NCBI GenBank assembly: GCA_016200785.1
Contig: JACQED010000234.1
Span: 1 to 13,935, forward strand
Length of the DNA: 13,935 nucleotides
Reading direction: 5' to 3'
Source: Chloroflexota bacterium
Lineage (GTDB): Bacteria; Chloroflexota; Anaerolineae; Anaerolineales; JACQED01
Translations under genes and position numbers: made by a program
Notes under the pieces: generated by a model
Seen by the model: the letters and a program-made list of their open reading frames with translations, nothing else
The model's database searches: none
Told to the model about the DNA's origin: nothing
In this document: in pieces, positions 1 through 8,618 of the stretch
How the letters are laid out: every line of letters begins with the position of its first letter
Position numbering within the stretch: the first letter of the stretch is position 1

Positions 1-207
1 AAGCACCCATGAAAATGAGCGAATCAGGGGTAATACCGGCACGAAGTCCGGGATCAGGTCTATCGGACTAAAGGCGTAGGCGACGACGAGCGCGGCCACT
101 GCCCTGGCATACCACGGCGTGCACGGATGGCGCAAGGCGAAGTAGAGGGTGAGAGTCTCCCCTTTGATGTGCCTGGCTCTTGAGCGGAGGTCGGCGAGTA
201 GAGTCAT
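1..207 (-). CDS. DUF1232 (YkvA-like) small membrane protein, 3' end outside the window
   Basis: Sixty-nine codons are visible from an ATG at 207-205, running off the left edge. A hydrophobic stretch (about residues 35-47, RAVAALVVAYAF) leads directly into SPIDLIPDFVPVL (residues 47-59), which is the signature of the DUF1232 family, small membrane proteins of unknown function. The gene follows pyruvate kinase with a 25-base gap and has no clear Shine-Dalgarno sequence, so it is probably translated from the pyruvate kinase transcript. After the signature the family usually continues with a glycine and an acidic 'LDDLI' segment. Here the open frame instead reads PLIRSFSWVL, while a neighbouring frame reads DSLIFMGA, so a small indel near position 20 is possible but not provable from the few bases left. 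Family assignment is firm; integrity of the gene is not. Confidence 0.75.
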   Translation of the reverse strand, partial: MTLLADLRSRARHIKGETLTLYFALRHPCTPWYARAVAALVVAYAFSPIDLIPDFVPVLPLIRSFSWVL

Positions 208-232
208 GCGCGAACTGCGGCGATTCGGCTGA

Positions 233-1678
<1,446 letters not shown>

Positions 1679-1713
1679 GATGAAATTGATTTACCCCGTG
1701 TGTGAGTTCGGCG

Positions 1714-1722
1714 ATTATAACA
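1714..1722 (-). promoter_or_regulatory. Extended -10 promoter for pyruvate kinase
   Basis: On the minus strand the sequence reads TGTTATAAT: a perfect TATAAT hexamer preceded by the TGn of an extended -10 element. No good TTGACA-like -35 is seen at the normal spacing, which is usual for extended -10 promoters. It lies in the gap between the cysteine-rich protein gene and pyk and would give a 5' leader of about 30 bases. TATAAT is rare by chance in DNA this GC-rich. Confidence 0.65.
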
Positions 1723-1783
1723 CGCACAGGAGCGGATAGAGGCGGTTAGAGGCCGGGGACGGCGAAGCGCCCCTGTGGGGTTG

Positions 1784-1797
1784 GAGATTAGAGATTG
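1784..1797. repeat. Two-copy heptamer repeat spanning the stop codon of the cysteine-rich protein gene
   Basis: The plus strand reads GAGATTA then GAGATTG, with GGGGTTG before and GGGCGGA after as possible decayed copies. The TAA stop of the gene at 1788-4319 lies inside the first copy. With only two good copies it would mean little alone, but it matches the period and position of the six-copy array at the start of the same gene. Confidence 0.5.
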
Positions 1798-4319
1798 GGG
1801 CGGAGAGAAGCGACTTCCGCCGGGGTACGGCCGCGCAATTCATAGCGCGGGGTGTCGTTCCAGATTTCCATGAGCAGCGAGCCAACGCGGTTGACGTCCG
1901 CGATGTCGCGCGGCTCGCACAGATCGAGCAGCGCCGTCAACACCTTGGTCGGCATATCCGCGTTGCGGAACGCCCCTTGGATCGAACGCAGGTGGAGTTT
2001 GTCGGGAGCGTGTTTGTTCAACTCGCGCTCGATCTCTGCCTCGCGAGGGGTGAGCGGCAATGTCCCCTCTCCGGCCGCCAGCAGTTCCTCGGCGGTGAAG
2101 GCGCGCGGGGGCAGGCGGCGCGCCGCTTTCTCCTTTAGCACGATGAGAGGATGCTCGACCCCGGGCAGGGTGACAACATTGCCCCGCACGTGTTTGAAAC
2201 GGGGCTCGGCCCTGAAAATGTCGCGGGCGCGTTCGGGCGTGTACCATGCGCCAGGCTGTGCGACGGAGGCGGTGAGTCCGGCCAACTCGTCAACGGGCAG
2301 CGCGCCTTCGTAGAACAGCCAGCCACAGGCGATCTGAACGAAGCGATCGGCATCTGAGAGATGTGCCTGCTTCTCGGCGGAGTCAAGGGCCAGCACCCAA
2401 TCCGGGAATTTGATCGGAGTGAAGTCTTCTGGCTGATCGCGCAGTTGTTCCGCCAGGAACGTGGCACGCGCGCCGCCGAGAAAATCGTCGTCCTTCCAAT
2501 GGCCGCGCAATTTCAATTTGGGCAGGCGGGTCCAATTGCCGTGAAGCATGCCGCGGACAGTCATGCGGCCGGCGGGGACGTGATACTCGGAACGGAGGGC
2601 GGCGATCTCGGCTTCGATCTGCTCGTCAATGCCGGCGGCATGTTCCGGCTTGAGCAGCAGGCCGTTGGCCCGGCAGGCTCTGCCCTTCTCGCAGATGCAC
2701 GCCACCGCGATGCCGGCCTCTCCCAACACCCAACTGCGCTGAGCGATCTCGCGCCCGCCTTTGGCCAGCACGAAGGCGACGACGACGGGTTCGAGTAACT
2801 CGATCTGCACCTCTAGGCGGTAGCCCCAATCGTAGGCGGCGGAGGGCGCTGCCGGTTGCGCGGGGCGGGCAGCCGCTTTGGGCGGCCTGGGTTTCTTGGG
2901 CGGCGGAGAGGGACGAGCGGCGGGCGGCGATGGCGGGGGCTCGGGCTTCTTTGCCGTTTCAGGGGCCAGAGGGCCGAGGGCGCTCAATCCGTTGATTTCT
3001 TCAATCCGTCGTTGCCCCTCCGGCGCGAGTTTGGCCGGCGCTCCCTCGGCGGCGTGACACAGCCCGGCGTGTTCGCGGCACGTGCCGCGCCCGCAGTCAC
3101 GGCAGCGGGTGAGGCTTTTGTCACACACGGGCCGATCGCACACAACACAGGCTGTCAACTGATCCGCGCAGTTGCGGCAGTAGGCACGCTTGCAGTCCAC
3201 GCATTGCGGCGCGAGACAATCCGTGTGGGCCAGGTGGTTGTTGGCGCAGAGTATCAGCGATGACGACGGGCGATGACACACGTCGCACACGAACGGTTCG
3301 AGCGCGTGTCGCACCGGGTCCCAGACGGCGGTGCGCGTGACGGCGGCGTGGCGGTTTTCGATCCGCACCTGAAGCGCGATCTTGGGTTGGGCGATGACGG
3401 CTACGTTGATCAGGTCGAGTTCGGCGCGGACGCGATACTTGGCCTCGGCGTCGGCCGTCTTGGCGGCGCGGTCGGCGCGGGCCGCCGTCAATTTCTCTTC
3501 CAGCGATTTGCGCCGGGTGCCGTCGTCACTGCGCGCGAGCCGGCGTTCCAGATCGCTCTCGATCCCGGCGTAGTATTCGTCGAGGCGGGCGCGATCGAGT
3601 TCGAGGTGGCGCGCAGCGCGGGCTTGCAGAGTCGCAGTGGGAGCGGCGAGCGAATCGGACGCAACCTGAGCCGCGCGGTCGAGCAAGCCGCGCAGAGGCG
3701 CGGCGGCCAGCGGATCGGCGGCTTCCGTCCACAGACCCGGCGCGAGCGGCAGGTGGGTGAAGGCCCGCCGGTCAGTCAGCCGATAGGCCTCAGACGCCGG
3801 CAGTTCGTTCAAAACGCCGCCGGTTTGCGCGTCCATCAGCGCCGAGACGAGATATTCACGCTTCTCGTCGGAGACCAGCGCGGCTCTGAAGTTGAAACGC
3901 ACGTATCGAAATAGCATCGGAGTTTCGAGCGCGCGCGGCACTTCGACAAGAGTGGCGTTGGGGAAAGAGACGGCATTGCGGGCCAACGCGGCCAGCCCGT
4001 GTTTGTCGAGGCGCACGTCAGCGACGTAGAATTGGGCGCAGGCGGGCCGCTCGCGCGTCTCGGCGATCATGGCTTCGACGAGCGGATGGCCGTAAGTCAG
4101 CCAGGTGAGGCTGTTCGGTTGGGGTGACCGATCGTCCGCCGCGCCGGCTGCGTGCTCCACCGCGCGATCGGCGAAGGCGAAGCGCTGCAGGGGCGCGACG
4201 CCGAGGCGCGCGGCGACGTCGTCCGGCAAAAGAGCTTCGTACATGCCATAGGCCGGCGGTTCCACCACGCCCCCAGCGGCCCGGATAAAGTCGAGGACGA
4301 AATCTTCGAGGTCAGACAT
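1788..4319 (-). CDS. Large cysteine-rich partner protein of the SNF2 helicase, function unknown
   Basis: An 843-residue protein with no family I can name. Residues 1-190 include LTWLTYGHPLVEAM (71-84) and MLFRYVRFNF (135-144), resembling from memory the segment that follows the helicase core in single-chain HepA/DrmD-type SNF2 proteins. Residues 230-300 are charged and likely coiled coil. Residues 345-421 form a cysteine cluster with repeated CxxC pairs (345/348, 373/376, 381/384, 391/394, 406/409) plus further Cys and His, so several zinc ions are likely bound. A Pro/Lys/Ala-rich linker (about 458-492) precedes a C-terminal part with a winged-helix-like stretch (about 663-730) and a tail with NDTPRYELRGRTPAE (821-835), like tails of some uncharacterised SEC-C-type proteins. 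It begins 34 bases after the SNF2 stop, without a Shine-Dalgarno sequence. I infer it works with the helicase, probably contacting nucleic acid; the target is unknown. Confidence 0.85.
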   Translation of the reverse strand: MSDLEDFVLDFIRAAGGVVEPPAYGMYEALLPDDVAARLGVAPLQRFAFADRAVEHAAGAADDRSPQPNSLTWLTYGHPLVEAMIAETRERPACAQFYVADVRLDKHGLAALARNAVSFPNATLVEVPRALETPMLFRYVRFNFRAALVSDEKREYLVSALMDAQTGGVLNELPASEAYRLTDRRAFTHLPLAPGLWTEAADPLAAAPLRGLLDRAAQVASDSLAAPTATLQARAARHLELDRARLDEYYAGIESDLERRLARSDDGTRRKSLEEKLTAARADRAAKTADAEAKYRVRAELDLINVAVIAQPKIALQVRIENRHAAVTRTAVWDPVRHALEPFVCDVCHRPSSSLILCANNHLAHTDCLAPQCVDCKRAYCRNCADQLTACVVCDRPVCDKSLTRCRDCGRGTCREHAGLCHAAEGAPAKLAPEGQRRIEEINGLSALGPLAPETAKKPEPPPSPPAARPSPPPKKPRPPKAAARPAQPAAPSAAYDWGYRLEVQIELLEPVVVAFVLAKGGREIAQRSWVLGEAGIAVACICEKGRACRANGLLLKPEHAAGIDEQIEAEIAALRSEYHVPAGRMTVRGMLHGNWTRLPKLKLRGHWKDDDFLGGARATFLAEQLRDQPEDFTPIKFPDWVLALDSAEKQAHLSDADRFVQIACGWLFYEGALPVDELAGLTASVAQPGAWYTPERARDIFRAEPRFKHVRGNVVTLPGVEHPLIVLKEKAARRLPPRAFTAEELLAAGEGTLPLTPREAEIERELNKHAPDKLHLRSIQGAFRNADMPTKVLTALLDLCEPRDIADVNRVGSLLMEIWNDTPRYELRGRTPAEVASLRPNL

Positions 4320-4358
4320 CAGTCGTCAGTCATCCGTCATCAGTCATCGGCCATCAGT
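4317..4358. repeat. Six-copy heptamer array joining the SNF2 stop codon to the next start codon
   Basis: Read on the minus strand the array is ACTGATG, GCCGATG, ACTGATG, ACGGATG, ACTGACG, ACTGATG. The TGA stop of the SNF2 gene is inside the first unit, and the ATG of the last unit is the start codon of the cysteine-rich protein. The whole intergenic gap is therefore repeat, with no room for a Shine-Dalgarno site. Three exact units contain TGATG, a stop/start overlap that suits re-initiation. Confidence 0.9.
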
Positions 4359-6186
4359 CGGCGGTAAAGTCTTCGCCGAACAGCGCCTCGTCGTACTCGC
4401 GGGTGCGCTGGTAGGCGGCGCGGGCCTCGGCCAGCGCGTCGCCCAACTGCTCCATGCCGGCTTTGACCTCGGCCTCGCTCCGCGAGCGCGCCCAAACGTC
4501 CAACAACAGTTCCTCAAAGTCGCGCTCGTCGGCCAAGTGGCCGAGGATCATATCCATCTCGCCGATGACCAGTTCGAACATGTTGATCTTGCGGTCGAGG
4601 ATGTCGATCAGGTAGTCTTCGACGGTGCCCTCGGCCGCCAGATTGTAAATCTCCACTTCGCGTGTCTGGCCGATGCGGTGGATGCGCCCCACGCGTTGTT
4701 CGATACGCATCGGGTTCCACGGCAGGTCGAAGTTCACCATCGTCCGGCAAAATTGCAGATTGCGCCCCTCGCCGGCGGCCTCCGTCGAAAGCAGAACTTG
4801 CGCCTCGCGCTCGAAGCGGCGCACCACCTCATCCTTGTCCGCCGCGCTCAGGCTGCCGTGATAGACGACGAAATTCAATCCCTGCGCCTTGAAGTTTTCT
4901 GCCAGCCGGTCGAGTGTCTGCCTGAAGTGAGTGAAGACGATGGCTTTCCCGGAGCGGTCGGCAGTGAGGCCGGCCATCAGTTTTTCGAGCGCGGCGGCCT
5001 TGGCCCAGTGGTCGAGCGTGGCGGCGCGATCGGCGAGGCTTTGCAGTGTGTCCCGGTAGGATTGCATTTGCGCGAGTTTCGCGACGGCCAGCAGGGTGGG
5101 GCGCGCCGCCGCCGCGCTCGATCCGATTTCGCGCTGGAGGGTCTGAAGGGTGAAGCGGTGGGCGCTAGAGCGCGACGGGGGACGGGTGTCGAGCGCCGCC
5201 TCACCCGCTGTGCCGTTCTCATCGCCGGCCTCGCGACCCTCGTCACTCGCCACGCGGCTCGCGTCACTCAGCCGGTCACGGATGAAGTTGCTCACGTCGT
5301 CGTACAGCGCGCGTTCTTCGGGCGAGAGGGGCAGGCGCACGGTGTGGGCGCGGCGCGGCGGCAGTTTCACGCCGACCTGCCCCCGCGCGTGCCGGATCAT
5401 CACGTCGGCCAGAAGTTCGCGCAGACGGCCGCGGTTCTTCGGCAGGCGGGGATCGCCCGGCACGACGAACTGGCGTTGAAACTCGCGCGGCGTTTTCAGT
5501 TGGCCGGGCTTGAGCAGGGTGATCAGATTGTAGAGTTCGTCGAGACTGTTTTCCACCGGCGTCGCGGTCAGCAACAGCACGTATTTCTTCTTCAGGCTGT
5601 TGACGAACTTCCACGAGACGCTGGCGCGGTTCTTGAGATGGTGCGCTTCGTCTACGATCACGAGATCGTAGTCAATCTCGGCAATCGCGGCGCGATGCTC
5701 GACCCGGCGGGCGGTGGCCAGGGAGGCGATGACGCGCTGGAAGCGCGCCCACGCGCCGACGCCGGCGGCGCGGAAGTCGGCGTCGGCCGAGGAAACAAAA
5801 TCGGTCAGGCCGAACTTGCCCGCGAGTTCCTCGCGCCATTGCTCGACGAGCGCGGGCGGGGTGACGATCAGCACGCGCCGCGCCAGTTGGCGGGTGAGAT
5901 ACTCTTTGAGCGCCAGCCCGGCTTCGATGGTCTTGCCCAGTCCGACTTCGTCGCATAGCAGTCCGCGCCCGCGGAAGCGGCGCAGGGCCGTCTGCGCGGC
6001 CCGGATTTGGTAGTCGAAGGGTTGAAAGTTGAGGGTGGGCAGGCAGATCAGTTCGTCGAAGCCGGCGATCAGCGCGAGGCGCTCGGCGGCCAGTTGGAGT
6101 CGGTAGTGGTCTGGGTCGAGGAACTGCCCGGCGCTGAGGGTTTCGAGGAGGGTCTGGGCCTGAGGCGAAAGGCGGAGGTCAATCAT
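4354..6186 (-). CDS. SNF2/HepA-family DNA-dependent ATPase (short helicase core)
   Basis: A 610-residue superfamily 2 ATPase of the SWI2/SNF2 (HepA/RapA-like) group. These proteins use ATP to translocate on double-stranded DNA and remodel protein-DNA or RNA-polymerase complexes. Numbered from this ATG: a Q-motif-like FDYQIRA (57-63), Walker A EVGLGKT (80-86), DEAH (179-182), LTATP (206-210), LLSTEAAGEGRNLQ (465-478) and QRVGRIHRIGQ (497-507). All motifs look intact. The protein ends shortly after the core and lacks a RapA-type C-terminal domain; the missing part seems to be carried by the next gene. A TTG at 6195 is in frame but lies only one base from the -10 box, so the ATG at 6186-6184 is preferred. 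A transcript starting about 7 bases after the -10 box would be nearly leaderless. A heptamer array is inserted in frame (residues about 307-320). Confidence 0.93.
   Translation of the reverse strand: MIDLRLSPQAQTLLETLSAGQFLDPDHYRLQLAAERLALIAGFDELICLPTLNFQPFDYQIRAAQTALRRFRGRGLLCDEVGLGKTIEAGLALKEYLTRQLARRVLIVTPPALVEQWREELAGKFGLTDFVSSADADFRAAGVGAWARFQRVIASLATARRVEHRAAIAEIDYDLVIVDEAHHLKNRASVSWKFVNSLKKKYVLLLTATPVENSLDELYNLITLLKPGQLKTPREFQRQFVVPGDPRLPKNRGRLRELLADVMIRHARGQVGVKLPPRRAHTVRLPLSPEERALYDDVSNFIRDRLSDASRVASDEGREAGDENGTAGEAALDTRPPSRSSAHRFTLQTLQREIGSSAAAARPTLLAVAKLAQMQSYRDTLQSLADRAATLDHWAKAAALEKLMAGLTADRSGKAIVFTHFRQTLDRLAENFKAQGLNFVVYHGSLSAADKDEVVRRFEREAQVLLSTEAAGEGRNLQFCRTMVNFDLPWNPMRIEQRVGRIHRIGQTREVEIYNLAAEGTVEDYLIDILDRKINMFELVIGEMDMILGHLADERDFEELLLDVWARSRSEAEVKAGMEQLGDALAEARAAYQRTREYDEALFGEDFTAD
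5228..5269. repeat. Six-copy heptamer array inside the SNF2 coding sequence
   Basis: On the minus strand the units are GAGTGAC, GCGAGCC, GCGTGGC, GAGTGAC, GAGGGTC and GCGAGGC, with G at positions 1 and 3 and C at position 7 in every unit. Forty-two bases keep the reading frame and encode two related seven-residue blocks, SDASRVA and SDEGREA. The stretch lies in the variable, low-complexity region between the two helicase lobes. Confidence 0.65.
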
Positions 6187-6196
6187 CCGTGGCAAG

Positions 6197-6205
6197 ATTA
6201 TAGCA
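6197..6205 (-). promoter_or_regulatory. Extended -10 promoter for the SNF2 module, nearly leaderless
   Basis: The minus strand reads TGCTATAAT, again a perfect TATAAT with an upstream TGn, five bases beyond the stop codon of the CoA-transferase gene. No -35 match is visible. With a normal start point about 7 bases downstream, only about 4 bases would precede the ATG at 6186, so the message would be translated with almost no leader. Confidence 0.65.
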
Positions 6206-6207
6206 CA

Positions 6208-7521
6208 TCACAAATAGTTGAGTTCCCGTGCCTGCCTCTCCAACTCGTCCCTGAATTCCGGCGCGGCGATGTCAATCAATGCCCGCGCCCTCTGCCGGAT
6301 CGTTCTGCCGTACAAGTCAGCCACGCCGAACTCGGTCACGACGAAATGCACGTCGTTGCGCGTGGTCGTCACGCCCGCGCCCGGCTTGAGGCTGGCGACG
6401 ATCTTGCTCAGGCGCGTCCCATCTTTGAGCGTCGCTGAACTGGGCAGGGCGATGATCGGCTTGCCGCCCTTCGAGCGCGACGCGCCTCGGATGAAGTCGA
6501 GTTGCCCGCCGACGCCCGAGTAGAGGCGCGCGCCGATGGAGTCGGCGCACACCTGCCCGGTCAAGTCAACCTCGATGGCCGAGTTGATGGCGACCATTTT
6601 GTCGTTCTGGCGGATCACGTAGGGGTCGTTGACGTACTCCGAGGGGTGCAGTTCGACAATCGGGTTGTCGTTCACAAAGTCGTACAGCCGCCGGGTGCCC
6701 AGTACGAAGCCGGTGACCATCTTGCCGGGGTGCAAGGACTTGCGCTCGTTGGTGATCACCCCGGCCTCGACCAGCGCGATCACGCCGTCGGAGAACAATT
6801 CGGTGTGGATGCCGAGATGCCGCTTGTCGCCGAGGTGCGCCAGCACGCCGTCGGGGATCGCGCCGATGCCCATTTGCATCGTCGAGCCATCTTCGATGAG
6901 AGCGGCGATGTGCCGGCCGATCTGCTTGGTCAGTTCGGTCGGCTGGCCCATCGGCAGTTCGGGCAGATCGTAGGCCACCGGGATGATGTGCGTGATTTTT
7001 GAAAGGTGGATGAACGAGTCGCCGAGCGTGCGCGGCATCTGCATGTTGACCTCGGCGATGACCATCCGCGCGTTGGCGGCGGCGGTCTTCGTCACGCCGA
7101 CCTCAATGCCAAATGAGCAAAAGCCGTGCTCGTCCGGCGGCGAAACGTGAACGAGCGCGACGTCCAGAGGGACGCGCCCGGAGGTGAAGAGTAGGGGAAT
7201 CTCGGAGAGGCGTATCGGCGTGAAGTCGGCGCGGCCCTCGTTCACCGCTGCCCGCACGTTGTCGCTGATGAACAGTGTGTTGACGCGCAGGTGATCCTCC
7301 ATTTCGGGCCGGACGTAGTCAGCCGGGCCGACGGTGAGCACCTGGACGAGTTCGATGCCCGGCGGCTCGAGCGACGGAGCGCGTTTGACCAGCGCCTCCA
7401 GCACTTTGCGCGGCACCGAGCAGTTGCCGCTGAGGAAGACGCGCATGCCGGAGCCGATGCTCTCCACGGCCTTCTCAGCCGTCGTGATCTTGGCGTTGTA
7501 CAGTTCCAGCCAGCTGGGCAT
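6208..7521 (-). CDS. Acetyl-CoA hydrolase / 4-hydroxybutyrate CoA-transferase family protein
   Basis: Moves CoA between a short-chain acyl-CoA and a carboxylic acid through a glutamyl-CoA thioester; the natural acid cannot be told from sequence. The 437 residues match the single-chain family length. Key features are MGIGAIPDGV (217-225 region), the catalytic glutamate in GIHTELFSDG (E241), the glycine-rich GVGGQLDFIRGA (336-347) and EFGVADL (397-403). The start ATG at 7521-7519 shares one base with the TGA of the upstream gene (TGATG), which fixes the start and implies translational coupling to the alanine dehydrogenase. The frame stays open upstream to 7932, but that part runs antiparallel-frame through the dehydrogenase and is not coding. 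Close relatives use acetate, 4-hydroxybutyrate, succinate or butyrate; 4-hydroxybutyrate CoA-transferase is the commonest name for this subgroup. Confidence 0.93.
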   Translation of the reverse strand: MPSWLELYNAKITTAEKAVESIGSGMRVFLSGNCSVPRKVLEALVKRAPSLEPPGIELVQVLTVGPADYVRPEMEDHLRVNTLFISDNVRAAVNEGRADFTPIRLSEIPLLFTSGRVPLDVALVHVSPPDEHGFCSFGIEVGVTKTAAANARMVIAEVNMQMPRTLGDSFIHLSKITHIIPVAYDLPELPMGQPTELTKQIGRHIAALIEDGSTMQMGIGAIPDGVLAHLGDKRHLGIHTELFSDGVIALVEAGVITNERKSLHPGKMVTGFVLGTRRLYDFVNDNPIVELHPSEYVNDPYVIRQNDKMVAINSAIEVDLTGQVCADSIGARLYSGVGGQLDFIRGASRSKGGKPIIALPSSATLKDGTRLSKIVASLKPGAGVTTTRNDVHFVVTEFGVADLYGRTIRQRARALIDIAAPEFRDELERQARELNYL

Positions 7522-8618
7522 CAGTCTTCCCCCCTCTCGCCGAAGTCGGTCAGGACGAGATTCCGCAACTGTCCGCCGTGCGTGTTCACCCCGCGCGCCA
7601 GCGCCGGGTCGGTGGCGATGGTCGCCTCCACGCCGAGTTCTGCCAAAGTTTGGATGTAAGGCCAGGCGGCGTTTTGGTAGGCGTGGGTCGCGGTGCGCCC
7701 GACGACGCCCGGCATGTTGGGCACGCAGTAGTGGATCACGCCCTCTTCGACGAACGTCGGCGCGCTGTGAGTTGTGGGGCGCGAAGTCTCCACACATCCG
7801 CCCTGATCGATGCTGATGTCGAGGATGGCCGAGCGCGGCCGCATGCGCCGCACCATTTCGCGCGTCACGACGATCGGCGCGCGCTGGCCGGGGACGAGCA
7901 CCGCGCCCACCAGCACGTCGGCGAATTCGCACACCCGGGCGACGTTGAAGGAGTGCGACACCATCGTGGCGACGCGGCCCTCAAAACGCTCGTGGACGGT
8001 CTGCAAGCGCGCGAAGTCGCGATCCAGCAGAAAGACGTGCGCGCCGAGGCCGAGGAAGGCGTGTGCCGCGTTGACGCCGACCGTGCCCGCGCCGATGATT
8101 GCCACATTGGCCGGGGGCACGCCGGCCACGCCGCCGAGCAGGACGCCCTTGCCCCCGGCGTTGTTCTGCAGAAGCCCGGCGGCGATCTGCGCCGCCATGC
8201 GCCCGCCAACTTGACTGAGCGGCTTGAGCACCGGCAGAGAGTCGTCGTCGAGGCGAATTTGCTCGTAGGCAATCGCCGTGATCTTCTTGTCGAGCAGGAC
8301 TCGGATCTTCGACGGGTGCGCGGCGGGCAGATGCAGAAAGCCGAGCAGGGCTTGTCCCTCGACCAGCCACTGTAATTCGCCCACGGTAGGCCGTGCCACT
8401 TTCAAGACGAGCTCGGCGCGGCCATAGGCCTCCTCGCCCGAATAGACGATGCGCGCGCCAGACTTTTCGTAGGACTCGTCGTCGAAGCCCGACCCCAGAC
8501 CGGCGCCACGCTCGACGTAGACGCTGTGCCCGTCGCTCGTAAGCAGTTTTGCTCCGGCAGGAGTCAGCCCCACGCGAAATTCGTGGGGGCGTCGTTCAGA
8601 AGGCACACCGATGTTCAT
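7521..8618 (-). CDS. ald: Alanine dehydrogenase family protein, pyruvate-binding lysine replaced
   Basis: The family catalyses reversible oxidative deamination of L-alanine to pyruvate and ammonia with NAD. The 365 residues include EFRVGLTP (R15), FLHLPA (H96), the nucleotide-binding GAGTVG (176-181), ILDISIDQGGC (D271) and PNMPGVVGRT (300-309). The lysine that binds the substrate carboxylate in Mycobacterium tuberculosis alanine dehydrogenase (K75, in KVKEP) is not present: the aligned text here is KVARP, giving alanine at 75 and arginine at 76. Activity may therefore differ from a classical alanine dehydrogenase; related transhydrogenase alpha subunits also lack this lysine. The ATG at 8618 overlaps the upstream patatin-like stop by ATGA, which sets the start; an in-frame start further upstream at 8690 is not used. 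Its stop overlaps the CoA-transferase start. Confidence 0.9.
   Translation of the reverse strand: MNIGVPSERRPHEFRVGLTPAGAKLLTSDGHSVYVERGAGLGSGFDDESYEKSGARIVYSGEEAYGRAELVLKVARPTVGELQWLVEGQALLGFLHLPAAHPSKIRVLLDKKITAIAYEQIRLDDDSLPVLKPLSQVGGRMAAQIAAGLLQNNAGGKGVLLGGVAGVPPANVAIIGAGTVGVNAAHAFLGLGAHVFLLDRDFARLQTVHERFEGRVATMVSHSFNVARVCEFADVLVGAVLVPGQRAPIVVTREMVRRMRPRSAILDISIDQGGCVETSRPTTHSAPTFVEEGVIHYCVPNMPGVVGRTATHAYQNAAWPYIQTLAELGVEATIATDPALARGVNTHGGQLRNLVLTDFGERGED

Noticed and set aside
1755..1785. Hairpin in the gap before pyruvate kinase as an intrinsic terminator
   Set aside because: Only short GGCG/CGCC or CCCC/GGGG stems can be drawn and no T-run follows on either strand.
4317..4358. CRISPR-like array
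   Set aside because: Units are 7 bases in direct tandem with no spacers, so this is a simple tandem repeat.
4537..5958. 473-codon open frame on the plus strand opposite the SNF2 gene
   Set aside because: It lies wholly antisense to a gene with all helicase motifs. Its translation has no recognisable domain, and long antisense frames are expected in GC-rich DNA.
1788..6186. DISARM or another known SNF2-containing defence system
   Set aside because: No DUF1998 (DrmB), DrmA helicase, phospholipase D or methyltransferase partner is present next to the SNF2 gene.
6187..6195. TTG start at 6195 for the SNF2 gene
   Set aside because: It lies one base from the TATAAT box and would be upstream of the expected transcript start; the ATG three codons later is usable.
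7522..7932. N-terminal extension of the CoA-transferase frame to 7932
   Set aside because: The added residues are arginine-rich shadow sequence of the dehydrogenase gene. The ATG at 7521 gives the family N-terminus and a TGATG overlap.
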